The notes beneath the pieces were generated by a model, which had not been told where the DNA came from, ran no database searches, and saw nothing but the letters and a program-made list of their open reading frames with translations. A DNA stretch of 64,000 nucleotides from assembly GCA_046593355.1 (NCBI GenBank), contig JBKJNY010000234.1:12740-76739 (forward strand), in the 5' to 3' direction. Position numbers and translations under genes: made by a program. Source of the DNA: SXOA01 sp046593355. GTDB taxonomy: Bacteria > Planctomycetota > Planctomycetia > Pirellulales > Pirellulaceae. Positions within the stretch are counted from its first letter, which is position 1. The number at the start of each line of letters is the position of its first letter. This document shows positions 16,643-25,722 of the stretch, piece after piece.

Positions 16643-18874
16643 GACGGGAATGACAATTCGATAATACGTCCAGCTTTGGATTTTGTCCGTTGCAAGCACA
16701 GCTCCGTCGATTTGCACTTCGGCAGCCGGTTTTTCCACGCGGCCGACGAGCAGCCCCCGGCCGCCGCTCGATTGTCGGCTGAGGTCTAAATGCGGCTGGT
16801 AACGGTGCGTCAGGCCGGTGTAGGTCTGCCCCTTGGCCGCTTCATGATACATAAGCATTTGCAGAATGGCGGGGACATCCGAGGAATCGCGAGGCCACGG
16901 GGTGGCCGCATCTTTGAAGTCGTTTCCCTTGTGCTGCTGCAAGCGGGATTCCAGGTACAGTGGCCGGGCATCGCTCAGATTGAATCGCTCGCCCGGGCCG
17001 AGCTTCTTCAAGCGGTACATCCAGATATGAAAAGTGAAAATGCACTCCTGCAACTCAACCTCCAGCGGGTTGACGATCTCGCCGGCGGGGACGCCATGTT
17101 CCGTGAGCGTCAGTCGCGAAGCCGCGGGGAGCGAGACATTCTGCCACCAGCGGGCGGCCAGACTCTTCGACGAGCCGACCTGAATGGGGAGCGAGCGGAG
17201 CCCCGGAACCGCTGCGGGGAATTCAATCGCGTACGGGTCGACGGTACTAGAAGCAACTTGCTGGGCATCGAGTCCGCCAAGTCCGCTGCCAGGGAGTCCT
17301 TGCCAGGTGACGTAGCCGGCGGTTGCGGTTGGATTCGTGAGAGCCTCGGTTGCCGGATGCACCGCGATATCGTAGGTCTTGGTTTCCGGGCTGTAGACAT
17401 GCAGCCAGGCGGTGCCCCGCACATGGCCGCGCTCCGCGTCGATATCGATGATCTCGGCCTGATTGACCAACAGGCGGCTGCCGTGGGACCAGCGGGCGGA
17501 GCACCAGGCGATGCCGCAGAACAGGACCGCGACAAGTGGAAACGAGATCCAGGTGAGCGAGCGGGAAACACCGAGCCGCGGCAGGATCAGAAAATCGACG
17601 GGGCCGATCAGGACGATGTAGGAGATCATGAGGATGGCGACGGTGGTGAAACTAATCGCCTGAACACCTGGAAACTGGTCGAGCGCCGCCCGGAGCTGGC
17701 CAGTGAGATCGGTATAGCCCAGCCTCGCACCGGCGGCTCCGCCGGGCAGTTCCTTATGGGTGGTCTTGCTTTCGTGCAGCAGCCCCGCGACAAAGCGCGG
17801 GCGGCCGGCCCATTTCGCAAACCGCTCCCCATCCAGATCGAATGCCACAAAAGTGATCTCCCCAAATCCGTGCGAAGCGCGAATGACGAGTGGGACATTC
17901 GCCGCGCGGGGCCCCTCCGAGAGCTCAATTCTTCCGCGGACGCCAGAAAGGCGGGCAACCAGAGGACGCGAAGCATCATCGGTGAAGGGAAAGGCTTCTC
18001 CAGTGAGGGACTCGAGCGTCGCGGCATCGCGCATCGGCGCCACTTCCACGAGCTGTCCGGGGATTAGCTCCTTCCACGGGGAGTCTCCGGCTAAGAGTTG
18101 TACCGTTTGCGGTCCGCCGCTGATCACCAGGCGGCCACCTTCGCGAACCCACTGGAGAATCGCCGCCGTTTGCGCAGGGGAGAGTTGGCTGAGGATTCCC
18201 GCACTCCCAGTCGGCAGAAAAATAGTCTCCACCCCTTCGTAACCCCACCAAAATTCCGGCAACTCCGCCGCCGTTTTGACTTCCGCGGCAACGAGGGCGT
18301 CGGCTTCGCTCCGGCGAGTGAATTTTAGCGCGTCTTCGACACCGACGGACGAGCCGAGAGTGACGACCAGGGGCGTGGTCGCGGAAAGAGGCGCGGGAAG
18401 ACTGTCGGGCAGGCGGGATTGCCAGAGGATTCTGCCGGAAGTAGGGTCAACCAGTCGGGCAGATAGGCGGCTTTTTTGGGGGCCGACTTTGACGTAGGAG
18501 CGGAATACTCTGTAATCACTTCCCTTCCCCAAACCGGTAACCAAGACGCGGGAAGACGATTGGCTGCTGAAGAACACGACGGGGACGTTGTCTCCATCCG
18601 GAGCGATCAATTGCAGTTCGCCCGATGATTGCGAAGGACCTACGTGCAGCGTGACGGCAACAGGTGCCCAAAAGCCGGACTTGTATTTTCCCGCGAAGCC
18701 GATATCGACGTGCCCGACAGACAAAACTGGAGATTCGGCGGCGCAGATATTGTCGGGAAAGATGTGACAGAAAAATGGAGGACAGAAAAATAGGAAGAGA
18801 GTCAGGGAGCTGAGTGCTCGCGCGCCTGTCCATTCTGACGCCTCTCCCGCCCTTCTTATTTTTCTGTCCTCCAT
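16616..18874 (-). CDS. Large membrane protein of unknown function with repeat-derived N-terminus
   Basis: This 752-residue protein is not recognised. After an N-terminal hydrophobic stretch (about 22-45) comes a long extracytoplasmic part with a Rossmann-like region (LQWVREGGRLVISGG) that resembles glutamine amidotransferase-like domains of GldG/ABC-associated proteins. Two membrane helices lie near 408-428 and 438-460, followed by a C-terminal soluble domain. The same direction and spacing as the ABC ATPase suggest they work together. The start ATG and the phrase FCPPFFCHIF are encoded by the two arms of a palindrome (18761-18888), so the present signal-like sequence is repeat-derived. There is no other good start near the mature part. 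Confidence 0.7.
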   Translation of the reverse strand: MEDRKIRRAGEASEWTGARALSSLTLFLFFCPPFFCHIFPDNICAAESPVLSVGHVDIGFAGKYKSGFWAPVAVTLHVGPSQSSGELQLIAPDGDNVPVVFFSSQSSSRVLVTGLGKGSDYRVFRSYVKVGPQKSRLSARLVDPTSGRILWQSRLPDSLPAPLSATTPLVVTLGSSVGVEDALKFTRRSEADALVAAEVKTAAELPEFWWGYEGVETIFLPTGSAGILSQLSPAQTAAILQWVREGGRLVISGGPQTVQLLAGDSPWKELIPGQLVEVAPMRDAATLESLTGEAFPFTDDASRPLVARLSGVRGRIELSEGPRAANVPLVIRASHGFGEITFVAFDLDGERFAKWAGRPRFVAGLLHESKTTHKELPGGAAGARLGYTDLTGQLRAALDQFPGVQAISFTTVAILMISYIVLIGPVDFLILPRLGVSRSLTWISFPLVAVLFCGIAWCSARWSHGSRLLVNQAEIIDIDAERGHVRGTAWLHVYSPETKTYDIAVHPATEALTNPTATAGYVTWQGLPGSGLGGLDAQQVASSTVDPYAIEFPAAVPGLRSLPIQVGSSKSLAARWWQNVSLPAASRLTLTEHGVPAGEIVNPLEVELQECIFTFHIWMYRLKKLGPGERFNLSDARPLYLESRLQQHKGNDFKDAATPWPRDSSDVPAILQMLMYHEAAKGQTYTGLTHRYQPHLDLSRQSSGGRGLLVGRVEKPAAEVQIDGAVLATDKIQSWTYYRIVIPVGERAASAP

Positions 18875-18888
18875 TTTTCTGTCACATC
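18761..18888. repeat. Perfect 32-base inverted repeat (GACAGAAAAAT family)
   Basis: The arm 18761-18792 is an exact reverse complement of 18857-18888, with a 64-base interior. Each arm holds two tandem copies of the core GACAGAAAAAT. The arms are AT-rich compared with the surrounding genes. The element overlaps the 5' end of the 752-residue membrane protein gene and looks like a small non-autonomous insertion. Confidence 0.85.
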
Positions 18889-18900
18889 CTGATTTCTGAT

Positions 18901-19239
18901 CTACGGTTTCTCGCTATCCGGGCAGGTGCAGACAAATTTCTTGCACCCCGGGCAGCCGCTGCCGTATTTGCGGGTGACGGCTTCGGACAGGTCGACGCCG
19001 GAGACGTTGGCGATGGTGGTGAGCCAGGCCAGCACATCGGCAAACTCCTCCAACCGCTCCTCGTGCGTCCCGTTGCGAAGCGCGGTGGCCAACTCGCCGA
19101 CCTCTTCCATCAGCCAAAGGAAAGTCCCTTCCACGCCTCGAGCCAGATCCTTTTCCAGGTACATCTCCCGAATGAGCTCCTGGAACTCGGCGAGCGAGAC
19201 GGTGGTACCGGCGGGTTTTTTCTCGTCGGAGGTAGTCAC
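18901..19239 (-). CDS. MazG-like nucleotide pyrophosphohydrolase with Cys-rich tail
   Basis: This 112-residue all-alpha protein fits the MazG fold: LWLMEEVGELATAL provides the E-E-x-x-E metal site (Glu45, Glu46, Glu49) and EERLEEFADVLAWL provides the partner E-x-x-D. MazG enzymes hydrolyse NTPs or dNTPs to monophosphates. The C-terminus is unusual, with a CPGCxxFVCxC cluster that could bind a metal or zinc. The start overlaps the stop of the upstream TPR/peptidase gene by four bases (ATGA), so the two are co-translated. Confidence 0.85.
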   Translation of the reverse strand: MTTSDEKKPAGTTVSLAEFQELIREMYLEKDLARGVEGTFLWLMEEVGELATALRNGTHEERLEEFADVLAWLTTIANVSGVDLSEAVTRKYGSGCPGCKKFVCTCPDSEKP

Positions 19240-22082
19240 GGCTTCAGGCTCTCCAACAGCTTTTGCAGTCCTGGATAATCGGGCTCTTTGTCCTGGAGGG
19301 CCTCCGCCGCCGCACGAGCCTCCTCCTTCTTGCCGGCTGCGGCCAGCGCTTCTGCTAGCCCCAACCGCCAGTCGTTGTGGTTCTCGCTTAAGTCGAGGGC
19401 CGTTTTGTATTCATCGCTCGCAACGCCAAATTCCTTCATTCCCACCGCCGCCGCGGCCAGCAGCGCGTGAGCTTCGGCATCTTGCAAGTCCAGGTGGATG
19501 ATCTGCGTTGCCCAACCGCGGGCCTGCGGAAAGTCCTTGGCTACTGTGGCCAATTCGGCCAGCTTTTTACGAAGGGTGATGCTGTCTGGTTCGAGATTCG
19601 CCAGCTTGGTGAGAATCGGCAACAGCTTTTCATTCGCTTCGTCATGTAAATAGATGCGGGTCAACCCCTTGGCCCAGCGGTCGCTCGCCGGGAAGTGCTG
19701 TTCTCCCAGCAAATAGAGCCTTTCTGCTCCGGGAAAGTCCTCGGCCTTCAGCTTGAGCGCCCCGAGCAGAGCCAGCAGATCCTCTTGCGGCTTGTTCTCG
19801 TCGAGCCCTTTTTCCAAAATGCCAATGGCTGTTTCCGAATCGCCGATGAGGAGTTGCAGCCGAGCCAAAACATAGGCGGCCAACGGCTCCGCGACGTCCT
19901 TCTTTTGAGCGGCAAGTGCCCACTTCCGTGCCTCGGCATTGGCCTTCCGTTCCAAGTTCGCCCGCGCGAGCTCCGCAAGCGTGCGAGCGGTGACGTTCTT
20001 GTCCTCGGCGATTTTGTTCAACTCCGCCAGGCTGCGAGTCTCTTTGCTCCCGCCGTTGCCGCTCTTAGCGATAGCCCCGTCCACGAATTTTCGATAGCCG
20101 AATTCGAAGTCCGCCTGGTCCGTGCCAAAACACTTCTTCAGCACCTGCGGCGTGGAAAGATGCTCGGCATACGCTGCCAGCATTTTGGCCGTTGCGTCCC
20201 TGCCGTAAGTCTCAAGGGCATAGTCGACATACAGCGCTGCCTGGCAGTAAGCGAGAGTCCAGTCCTCACTATTCTTGGGCCGGATAAAGCCGAGCGTGAT
20301 GGTGTCGAGGTTGTAGAGAGTTTTCGCGCGGGCTCGCTCGGCCAGGGTCGCGTTCCACTCGCGGGGGCGGCTGGGCCCTTCGCTATGCACCGCCAGCCCT
20401 TCGGTGAACCAGTGCGGAATGTTGAAGTCGGTCTGCTGCAGGTTGAGGACGTGAACGTACTCATGCCGCAGCACGCGGGCCCAGTCGTACTTTTTGGGAA
20501 GCTCATCGGGCGTGGTGATGGCGACCATCTTCCCCGCGCAGGCCCCCACGGTCCCTATCGCCGGCAGGCCGACCATCCGGGCACTGAACCAGCCGTGCCC
20601 GCTTGTATTCCTGTTGCGACTGAAGATTTCGATGAGTGTCTTTCCCTCCGGTTTGAAGCCGTACTGCTCCACGAGCTGCGGGTAGACTTCCTCTTCCAGA
20701 TATTTCGAGGCGTAGCGAGCCAGCAATTCGTCGTGACCGCGGTCAAACTTGAGAACGAAGTGGTTGGTCTCCAGGACGGCGTAGCCTTTGAGGACGTCGA
20801 GGACTTCCAGCGTGTTCTTGACCCGCACGTTATAGGGGTCGATGGTGAACGCTTCCTCCAAGAGCTTGGCCGCCTCCACTTCTTCTCCCAGGCGCATCAA
20901 AGTCATGCCGAGTTGCCCGCGAACCGAGATGAGCTGCGGCATCTTCTCCTGTGCCACTCTCAACTGAGCAGCAGCAAGCGGATAACGCCGCATCCGGTCC
21001 AAGCTCTCGCCCATTGCCAGATAGAACTCGCCGCAGTGTGGATTGCGTTTTTCCACTCCTTCGATGACCGCTTGCATTCGTTTGGACGGTTTTTCGCCGG
21101 GCATTCCATCGACGGCAGCATACACGGCTGCCAGGCGGCCGAGCGTGGCTTCGCTCTGGGGATTGAGTTTGCGGGCTTCTTCCAGAACCTCAATCGCCTC
21201 CGAGGGTCGCACGTCTGCCATCAGCATGTCGCCGCGGAGTTGCTGGGCCCAGAGGAGGCGCGGGTTGATGTCACTCGCTCGCCCTAGCGACGATTTGACG
21301 CCGGCCAGGTCGAAGTTGCCCACCGCGATTTCCGCTTTGAGGGCGTGTAGCTCCGCCGCGCTGGGGTTGATGGCCAGGCCCGCGGCCAGGGAAGTCGTCG
21401 CATTCGCCTCATTGTACTTTTCGGCGAACAGGCGGGCCATTTCCAGATGCGCTGGCCAGAACTCCTTCTCGCGGCGGAGGAGCGACGGATAAAACTCGCT
21501 CACCAGTCGCTTGAACTGGTTGTGGTTCCGGTTCCAGCGGGCGACCTGCGCCGCGGCCAGGCCGATGAGGCGGACCTCTTCGCTCGTTTCTATTTTGCTG
21601 CCGCGGTTGTAGGTGCTGACGAGCGATTCGTATCCCTTCAGCGCTTCGGACAACTTGCCGCTAGTCCGGTCCAACGCCGCCAGTATCCAGCGGGCGGTGA
21701 TGGAATCTTTGTCGAGGATCAGCGCCGCTTCGGCATGATTGCGGGCGGCATCTTCACTGCCGCGCTGGAATTCGAGCAGGGCGAGCTCTGACAATAGCGC
21801 CGCGGATTTGGTGTCGCGCTGGATGGCTTCGGTCAGCGTCCCGGCCGCCTCGTCATAGTCTCCCGTCGCGGCCTGGCAGCGGGCGAGGCCAATGGCGGAA
21901 GTAGCATCCTTATCCGCCGCCTGCTTGTATAGCTCCGCCGCTTCCGCGTAGTGACCGGTCAAATAAAGGGAGCGGGGTGAGGAAGTTTCCTTCTCCTCGC
22001 CAGCAGCCATTGCGGGCAGCGCGAAGAGCATCGCGGCGACAAGCCCCTGCTGCAACGTGTTCAGCCGCCAAAACATCAGCAC
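19236..22082 (-). CDS. TPR-repeat protein with peptidase MA-like metalloprotease domain
   Basis: This exported protein of 948 residues has a signal peptide (residues 1-27, ending AMAAG). TPR-like helix pairs run over residues 35-440 and again over about 690-945. A metalloprotease domain lies between them with HEYVH at 540-544 and a third ligand Glu561 in HWFTEGLAVH, the HExxH-(x16)-E spacing of gluzincins and the peptidase MA family. All catalytic residues are present. It likely acts in the periplasm on protein substrates; which ones is not known. It is the first gene of a minus-strand run with MazG-like, membrane and ABC genes. Confidence 0.85.
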   Translation of the reverse strand: MLMFWRLNTLQQGLVAAMLFALPAMAAGEEKETSSPRSLYLTGHYAEAAELYKQAADKDATSAIGLARCQAATGDYDEAAGTLTEAIQRDTKSAALLSELALLEFQRGSEDAARNHAEAALILDKDSITARWILAALDRTSGKLSEALKGYESLVSTYNRGSKIETSEEVRLIGLAAAQVARWNRNHNQFKRLVSEFYPSLLRREKEFWPAHLEMARLFAEKYNEANATTSLAAGLAINPSAAELHALKAEIAVGNFDLAGVKSSLGRASDINPRLLWAQQLRGDMLMADVRPSEAIEVLEEARKLNPQSEATLGRLAAVYAAVDGMPGEKPSKRMQAVIEGVEKRNPHCGEFYLAMGESLDRMRRYPLAAAQLRVAQEKMPQLISVRGQLGMTLMRLGEEVEAAKLLEEAFTIDPYNVRVKNTLEVLDVLKGYAVLETNHFVLKFDRGHDELLARYASKYLEEEVYPQLVEQYGFKPEGKTLIEIFSRNRNTSGHGWFSARMVGLPAIGTVGACAGKMVAITTPDELPKKYDWARVLRHEYVHVLNLQQTDFNIPHWFTEGLAVHSEGPSRPREWNATLAERARAKTLYNLDTITLGFIRPKNSEDWTLAYCQAALYVDYALETYGRDATAKMLAAYAEHLSTPQVLKKCFGTDQADFEFGYRKFVDGAIAKSGNGGSKETRSLAELNKIAEDKNVTARTLAELARANLERKANAEARKWALAAQKKDVAEPLAAYVLARLQLLIGDSETAIGILEKGLDENKPQEDLLALLGALKLKAEDFPGAERLYLLGEQHFPASDRWAKGLTRIYLHDEANEKLLPILTKLANLEPDSITLRKKLAELATVAKDFPQARGWATQIIHLDLQDAEAHALLAAAAVGMKEFGVASDEYKTALDLSENHNDWRLGLAEALAAAGKKEEARAAAEALQDKEPDYPGLQKLLESLKP

Positions 22083-22172
22083 CGCTCCATCTGTCGCATT
22101 TGCAAGGCCGGACGTAAAATCGAGGAAGAGAACATTTTACACGAGCCGTCCCTGCAGGAACACGAGCCTGTC

Positions 22173-22538
22173 ATGTCCGAAGCGACCGTTCCCGCCATGC
22201 CGGAAGCCCCCTTCACCCCGGTCGCCAAGGTCGGCGAGATTCTGCCGGGACAAGGGCATGCCTACGCGGTCAGCGGGCGAATGGTGGCGGTCTTCAACGA
22301 GGATGGCAAGTACTTCGCCATCGACGACTTCTGCCCCCACATGGGGGCCTCTCTTGCCGGCGGCTATCTCGAAGGAGGTGAAGTCACCTGCCCCTGGCAT
22401 GCGTGGCGCTTCTGCATCCACGATGGAAAGTGGTGCGACAACCCTAAAGTGAAAGTCGACGCGTTTGAGGTCCGGGTCGAAGGGGACCAGATCGCGGTTA
22501 AGGTGCCGGAGAGGAAGAGTAGCCAACCGGGGGTGTAG
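22173..22538 (+). CDS. Rieske [2Fe-2S] protein, NirD-like
   Basis: This small soluble Rieske ferredoxin-like protein has 121 residues. The cluster ligands are Cys54 and His56 in CPHMG and Cys73 and His76 in CPWHAW. This is the C-x-H...C-x-x-H pattern of NirD and dioxygenase-type ferredoxins. There is no membrane helix. No nitrite reductase large subunit or oxygenase is adjacent, so the electron partner is unknown. The gene starts 90 bases from the divergent TPR/peptidase gene. Confidence 0.9.
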   Translation: MSEATVPAMPEAPFTPVAKVGEILPGQGHAYAVSGRMVAVFNEDGKYFAIDDFCPHMGASLAGGYLEGGEVTCPWHAWRFCIHDGKWCDNPKVKVDAFEVRVEGDQIAVKVPERKSSQPGV

Positions 22539-22558
22539 GACTTAGAAAATCACGCAAC

Positions 22559-22963
22559 GTGTTCGAGACGATCCATCCTCATTTCGTTGTTTTGTCAAAT
22601 CGGCCTGCGGCTGGCCGCGCGGAAATTCTTGCCCTTCAAAATGCGTTTACGTGGATCCCGCAGGAATACCTGATGCTCATCGAGAAGCAAACTGAGTTGG
22701 AATTACAACACCAAGATGGCCAATACGTCAGAATTTGGGAACCACTGGGCTGTGTGGAAATGAACGAAGGGTACAGCATCACCGCCAGAATTCCTGGATC
22801 ATTCCCGTTTGGTGACGATGGCGGCGGACGCGTGCTGCATTACCAAGGAACGAATGGAATTTATCTCGTCGGTTATGGGAGCCTGAATGCTGAAGACGCC
22901 GTCTTCGTTGCTCCCTCGCTACAGGCATTGCTGATTAACGAAACCGGAATCGACAAATTCTAG
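22559..22963 (+). CDS. SUKH (SMI1/KNR4-like) family protein
   Basis: This 134-residue protein carries features of the SUKH fold: an early helix followed by IPQEYLMLIEK, a middle block with YVRIWEPLG, then IPGSFPFGDDGGGRVLHYQG and GIYLVGYG, and a closing helix (VFVAPSLQALL). SUKH proteins are often immunity proteins to polymorphic toxins, but stand-alone members with no toxin partner are frequent. No toxin gene is near. The start is a GTG at 22559 with no strong ribosome binding site, so the first residues are uncertain. Confidence 0.65.
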   Translation: MFETIHPHFVVLSNRPAAGRAEILALQNAFTWIPQEYLMLIEKQTELELQHQDGQYVRIWEPLGCVEMNEGYSITARIPGSFPFGDDGGGRVLHYQGTNGIYLVGYGSLNAEDAVFVAPSLQALLINETGIDKF

Positions 22964-22974
22964 CGCGCTGCTCG

Positions 22975-23184
22975 CTATTGCTTTTGAGGCAACTCTAGCG
23001 GCAGTAGCGTCTTCACCTTCGCTCCTCCCGCGTTTTCTCCACTCGGACAGGACGAGCATCCGCCTCCTCCACAACTCCCGCCGGCCCGTTTGGCGAACGT
23101 GCGATAGGCGCGGAACGCGAGATAGGTTCCGGCGAGGAGGCAGAGGGTGGCGGCGATGAGGGATTGGAGGAAGGGGGACATCAT
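22975..23184 (-). CDS. FeoB-associated Cys-rich membrane protein
   Basis: This short protein (69 residues) has one N-terminal membrane helix (LQSLIAATLCLLAGTYLAF) and a Cys/Gly cluster (CGGGGCSSC). Such proteins are regularly found just downstream of feoB and are placed in the FeoB-associated Cys-rich family; they may hand ferrous iron to or from the pore. It is the last gene of the feo operon, about 70 bases after feoB. A palindrome copy separates the two. Confidence 0.82.
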   Translation of the reverse strand: MMSPFLQSLIAATLCLLAGTYLAFRAYRTFAKRAGGSCGGGGCSSCPSGENAGGAKVKTLLPLELPQKQ

Positions 23185-23238
23185 TCACCGAGGCTTCTTC
23201 ATCATTCTGCTTTCATCATTCTGCAATCTGCAATTTTC

Positions 23239-23263
23239 TGGGCAGGCTGGAAGCCTACCCCAC
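23239..23263. repeat. 25-base GGCAGGCTGGAAGCCTACC repeat, copy 1
   Basis: A palindrome-bearing 25-base segment (core AGGCTGGAAGCCT) is identical to the one at 35881-35905. It overlaps the 3' end of feoB and supplies its TAG stop codon at 23255-23257. Confidence 0.8.
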
Positions 23264-25489
23264 GAATAACATTCCGATTTGGTAGGTGGCGAAGGCTCCC
23301 ACGTAGGCGAGGGCGGTCATGTAGACGAAGGTGAACAGGGGCCAGAGCCAGGTGCCGGTTTCGCGGCGGATGATGACGAGGGTGGAGACGCACTGGGCAC
23401 AGAGGGCGAAGAAAACCATGATGGAGAGGGCAACCGGGATGTTGAGATTCTTCTCCGCCTGGATGGTTTCTTCGAGCTGCTGCTCCTCGGCTCCTTCTCC
23501 TAGATTATAGATGACGCCGAGGGTGGCGTTGACGACTTCGCGGGCGGGGAACGAGGCGATGGCCGCACAGCCTATCTTCCAGTCCCAGCCGAGCGGGCGG
23601 ACGGCGGGCTCGATGAAGTGCCCCATTCGACCGAGATAGCTGTCGCTGAGGTACTCGCGGGCGATTTGGTTTTCTGCGTTTGCCAATTCGACCTTGAGTT
23701 TCAATGCCTCTTCATTTTTCTCAAGTTCGGACGGGCTGAATTTCGCCAACTGGGATTCAAGTTTAGCCTGCCGCTCGAGCAGTACCGGCTCAATCTTCCG
23801 GGAGTCGTGCGGAAAATAGCCGAGGCCCCAGACGAGGACGGAGATTGCGAGGATAAGTGTTCCCGCTCGTTGCAGGAAGGCCCAGCCTTGCTCAGTCATC
23901 CGCTGCCAGACGATGCCCAGGCCGGGGAGCTTGTAGCTGGGCAACTCCATTACAAACGGCGGGGTCGGGCCGCGGAGCAGCGTCTTTTTCAGAATCCAGG
24001 CGACCAGAATGCCGGTGACAATGCCAATCATGTACATGCTGAACATGACCAACCCGCGTAACCACGGGATCTGTATTCCCCAACCGGCCAGGGTCAAATC
24101 GAGTGTGCGATTGGGGATGAACGCCCCGATGAACAGCGTGTAAACCGGCAGCCGGGCGCTGCAGCTCATGAGAGGGGCGACGAGGATGGTGACGAGGCGA
24201 TCGCGGCGATTCTCGATGACGCGGGTGGCCATGATGCCAGGAACCGCGCAGGCGAATGACGAGAGGAGCGGGATGAACGACTTGCCGGAGAGGCCGATTT
24301 TGGACATCAACTTATCCATCAAGTATGCCGCCCGGGCCATGTAGCCGCAGTCCTCCAGAATGGCGATGAAGCAGAACAGCGTAAGGATTTGCGGCAGGAA
24401 GACAACAACGCCGCCGACGCCGGCAATCACGCCGTCGTTGACGAGAGAGCGGAGGGCACCTTCGGGCAATGCCGCGCTAACCAGCGATTGCAGCCAGGCG
24501 GCTGCGTAATCAATGCCGTCGCCAATTCGCAGGACGTCGTTGACCCAGAACACCGCCTGGAACATGAGAAGCATTAGCAACAGGAAGAAGAGGGTGCCGA
24601 AGACCCGGTGAGTGAGCAGTTTGTCGAGTCTATCGCCGAGCGTTGCGGGCCGGTGCCGCGGGCGAGTGACAACGTCTTTGAGCACGGACGCAGCCCACTG
24701 GTAGCGGGCCATTGCCTCCACCGCGGGAACCGGAATACCGGCCGCCTTCAATCGCTCCCTTGCGGCAGGTAGTTCTTTGAGTATTCGAGGCGTGATGCCT
24801 GATATGCTCGCTTCCGCCAGGTAGCCGCTGGTATCGAGGAGCAGCCGCTCAACGAGATAACGTGGGAGCGGGTCGTCGCCATTCTTTCCGGTTAGCTCTT
24901 CCAGCAGCGCGACTTCGTTCTGGAATTTCTCGGGGAAGGGACTGGTGATGGTCGCCGACTTGCCGTCCACGGCCTCGGCGAGAGCGGCCTTCAATTCCTG
25001 GATGCCGAGTTTGCGATTGGCCTGCACCTCGACGAGCGGTACGTGCAATCGCTTGCGAAGCGCGGAGACATCCAGCTTCTGTCCCTTTGCCAGGACTACG
25101 TCGGTCATGTTGAGGGCGACGACGGTGGGGAGACCAAGCTCCAACACCTGGCTGAGGAGATAGAAATTCCGTTCCAGGTTGCTGGCGTCGACGATGACGA
25201 GCACCACGTCGGGACGCGCCACGTCGCTGCGGCGACCGAGAAGGACGTCCACCGCGACCATTTCGTCCGGCGACTTGGGGGCCAGGCTGTAGGTGCCGGG
25301 AAGGTCAATGATATCCAGGGTGTGTCCGGCAATCTCCGTGCGGCCCACTTTCTTTTCGACCGTCACGCCGGGGTAATTCGCCACCCGCTGCCGCACACCG
25401 CAGAGGGCGGAGAAGAGCGTCGACTTGCCCGTGTTGGGGTTGCCGAGCAAGGCAACCGTCACGACGCGAGGAGGGGCGGAGAGGGACAT
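23255..25489 (-). CDS. feoB: Ferrous iron transport protein B
   Basis: FeoB is the GTP-binding permease for Fe(II) uptake in the inner membrane. The 744-residue protein has the N-terminal G domain with G1 GNPNTGKST (residues 16-24), the G3-like DLPGTYSL and the G4 NMTD. It then has the helical GDI-like domain and the C-terminal membrane part with two Gate repeats. GYMARAAYLMDKLM and the Cys-containing SSFACAVPGIMATR and MSCSARLPVY motifs are typical of the pore. Length matches the family. It follows two tandem feoA genes by six bases and precedes the Cys-rich partner. The stop codon comes from the dispersed repeat. Confidence 0.96.
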   Translation of the reverse strand: MSLSAPPRVVTVALLGNPNTGKSTLFSALCGVRQRVANYPGVTVEKKVGRTEIAGHTLDIIDLPGTYSLAPKSPDEMVAVDVLLGRRSDVARPDVVLVIVDASNLERNFYLLSQVLELGLPTVVALNMTDVVLAKGQKLDVSALRKRLHVPLVEVQANRKLGIQELKAALAEAVDGKSATITSPFPEKFQNEVALLEELTGKNGDDPLPRYLVERLLLDTSGYLAEASISGITPRILKELPAARERLKAAGIPVPAVEAMARYQWAASVLKDVVTRPRHRPATLGDRLDKLLTHRVFGTLFFLLLMLLMFQAVFWVNDVLRIGDGIDYAAAWLQSLVSAALPEGALRSLVNDGVIAGVGGVVVFLPQILTLFCFIAILEDCGYMARAAYLMDKLMSKIGLSGKSFIPLLSSFACAVPGIMATRVIENRRDRLVTILVAPLMSCSARLPVYTLFIGAFIPNRTLDLTLAGWGIQIPWLRGLVMFSMYMIGIVTGILVAWILKKTLLRGPTPPFVMELPSYKLPGLGIVWQRMTEQGWAFLQRAGTLILAISVLVWGLGYFPHDSRKIEPVLLERQAKLESQLAKFSPSELEKNEEALKLKVELANAENQIAREYLSDSYLGRMGHFIEPAVRPLGWDWKIGCAAIASFPAREVVNATLGVIYNLGEGAEEQQLEETIQAEKNLNIPVALSIMVFFALCAQCVSTLVIIRRETGTWLWPLFTFVYMTALAYVGAFATYQIGMLFVG

Positions 25490-25494
25490 GGCGT

Positions 25495-25722
25495 TTACGA
25501 AATCAGGATTACTTCCACCCTTGCCGCCTCGCTCTTGCGAAGGCTCAGCCGATAGCCGCGGACTTCCATCTCCAGCGGGTCTCCTAGCGGTGCGGCTCCG
25601 AGGAGCGTGAACTCCGTTCCCGGCACCAGTCCCATTTCCATGAGGCGTACGCTGATCTCATCTACGCCTTCCACCTGCACCACCTGCCCGCGGCGACCGA
25701 TGGGAAGCTGGGACAGGTTCAC
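25495..25722 (-). CDS. feoA: FeoA domain protein, second of two
   Basis: This 75-residue SH3-like FeoA protein contains the family features LSQLPIGRRGQVVQV and LMEMGLVPGTEFTLL and a closing RGYRLSLRKSEAARVEV strand. FeoA is a cytosolic partner of FeoB. The GTG at 25722 overlaps the stop of the upstream FeoA gene by four bases (GTGA). A longer reading starting at 25806 would run through the upstream gene and is rejected. It lies six bases before feoB. Confidence 0.88.
   Translation of the reverse strand: MNLSQLPIGRRGQVVQVEGVDEISVRLMEMGLVPGTEFTLLGAAPLGDPLEMEVRGYRLSLRKSEAARVEVILIS

Noticed and set aside
22173..22538. Subunit of an assimilatory nitrite reductase
   Set aside because: The Rieske fold fits NirD, but no NirB or nitrate gene is adjacent, so only a general Rieske call is made.
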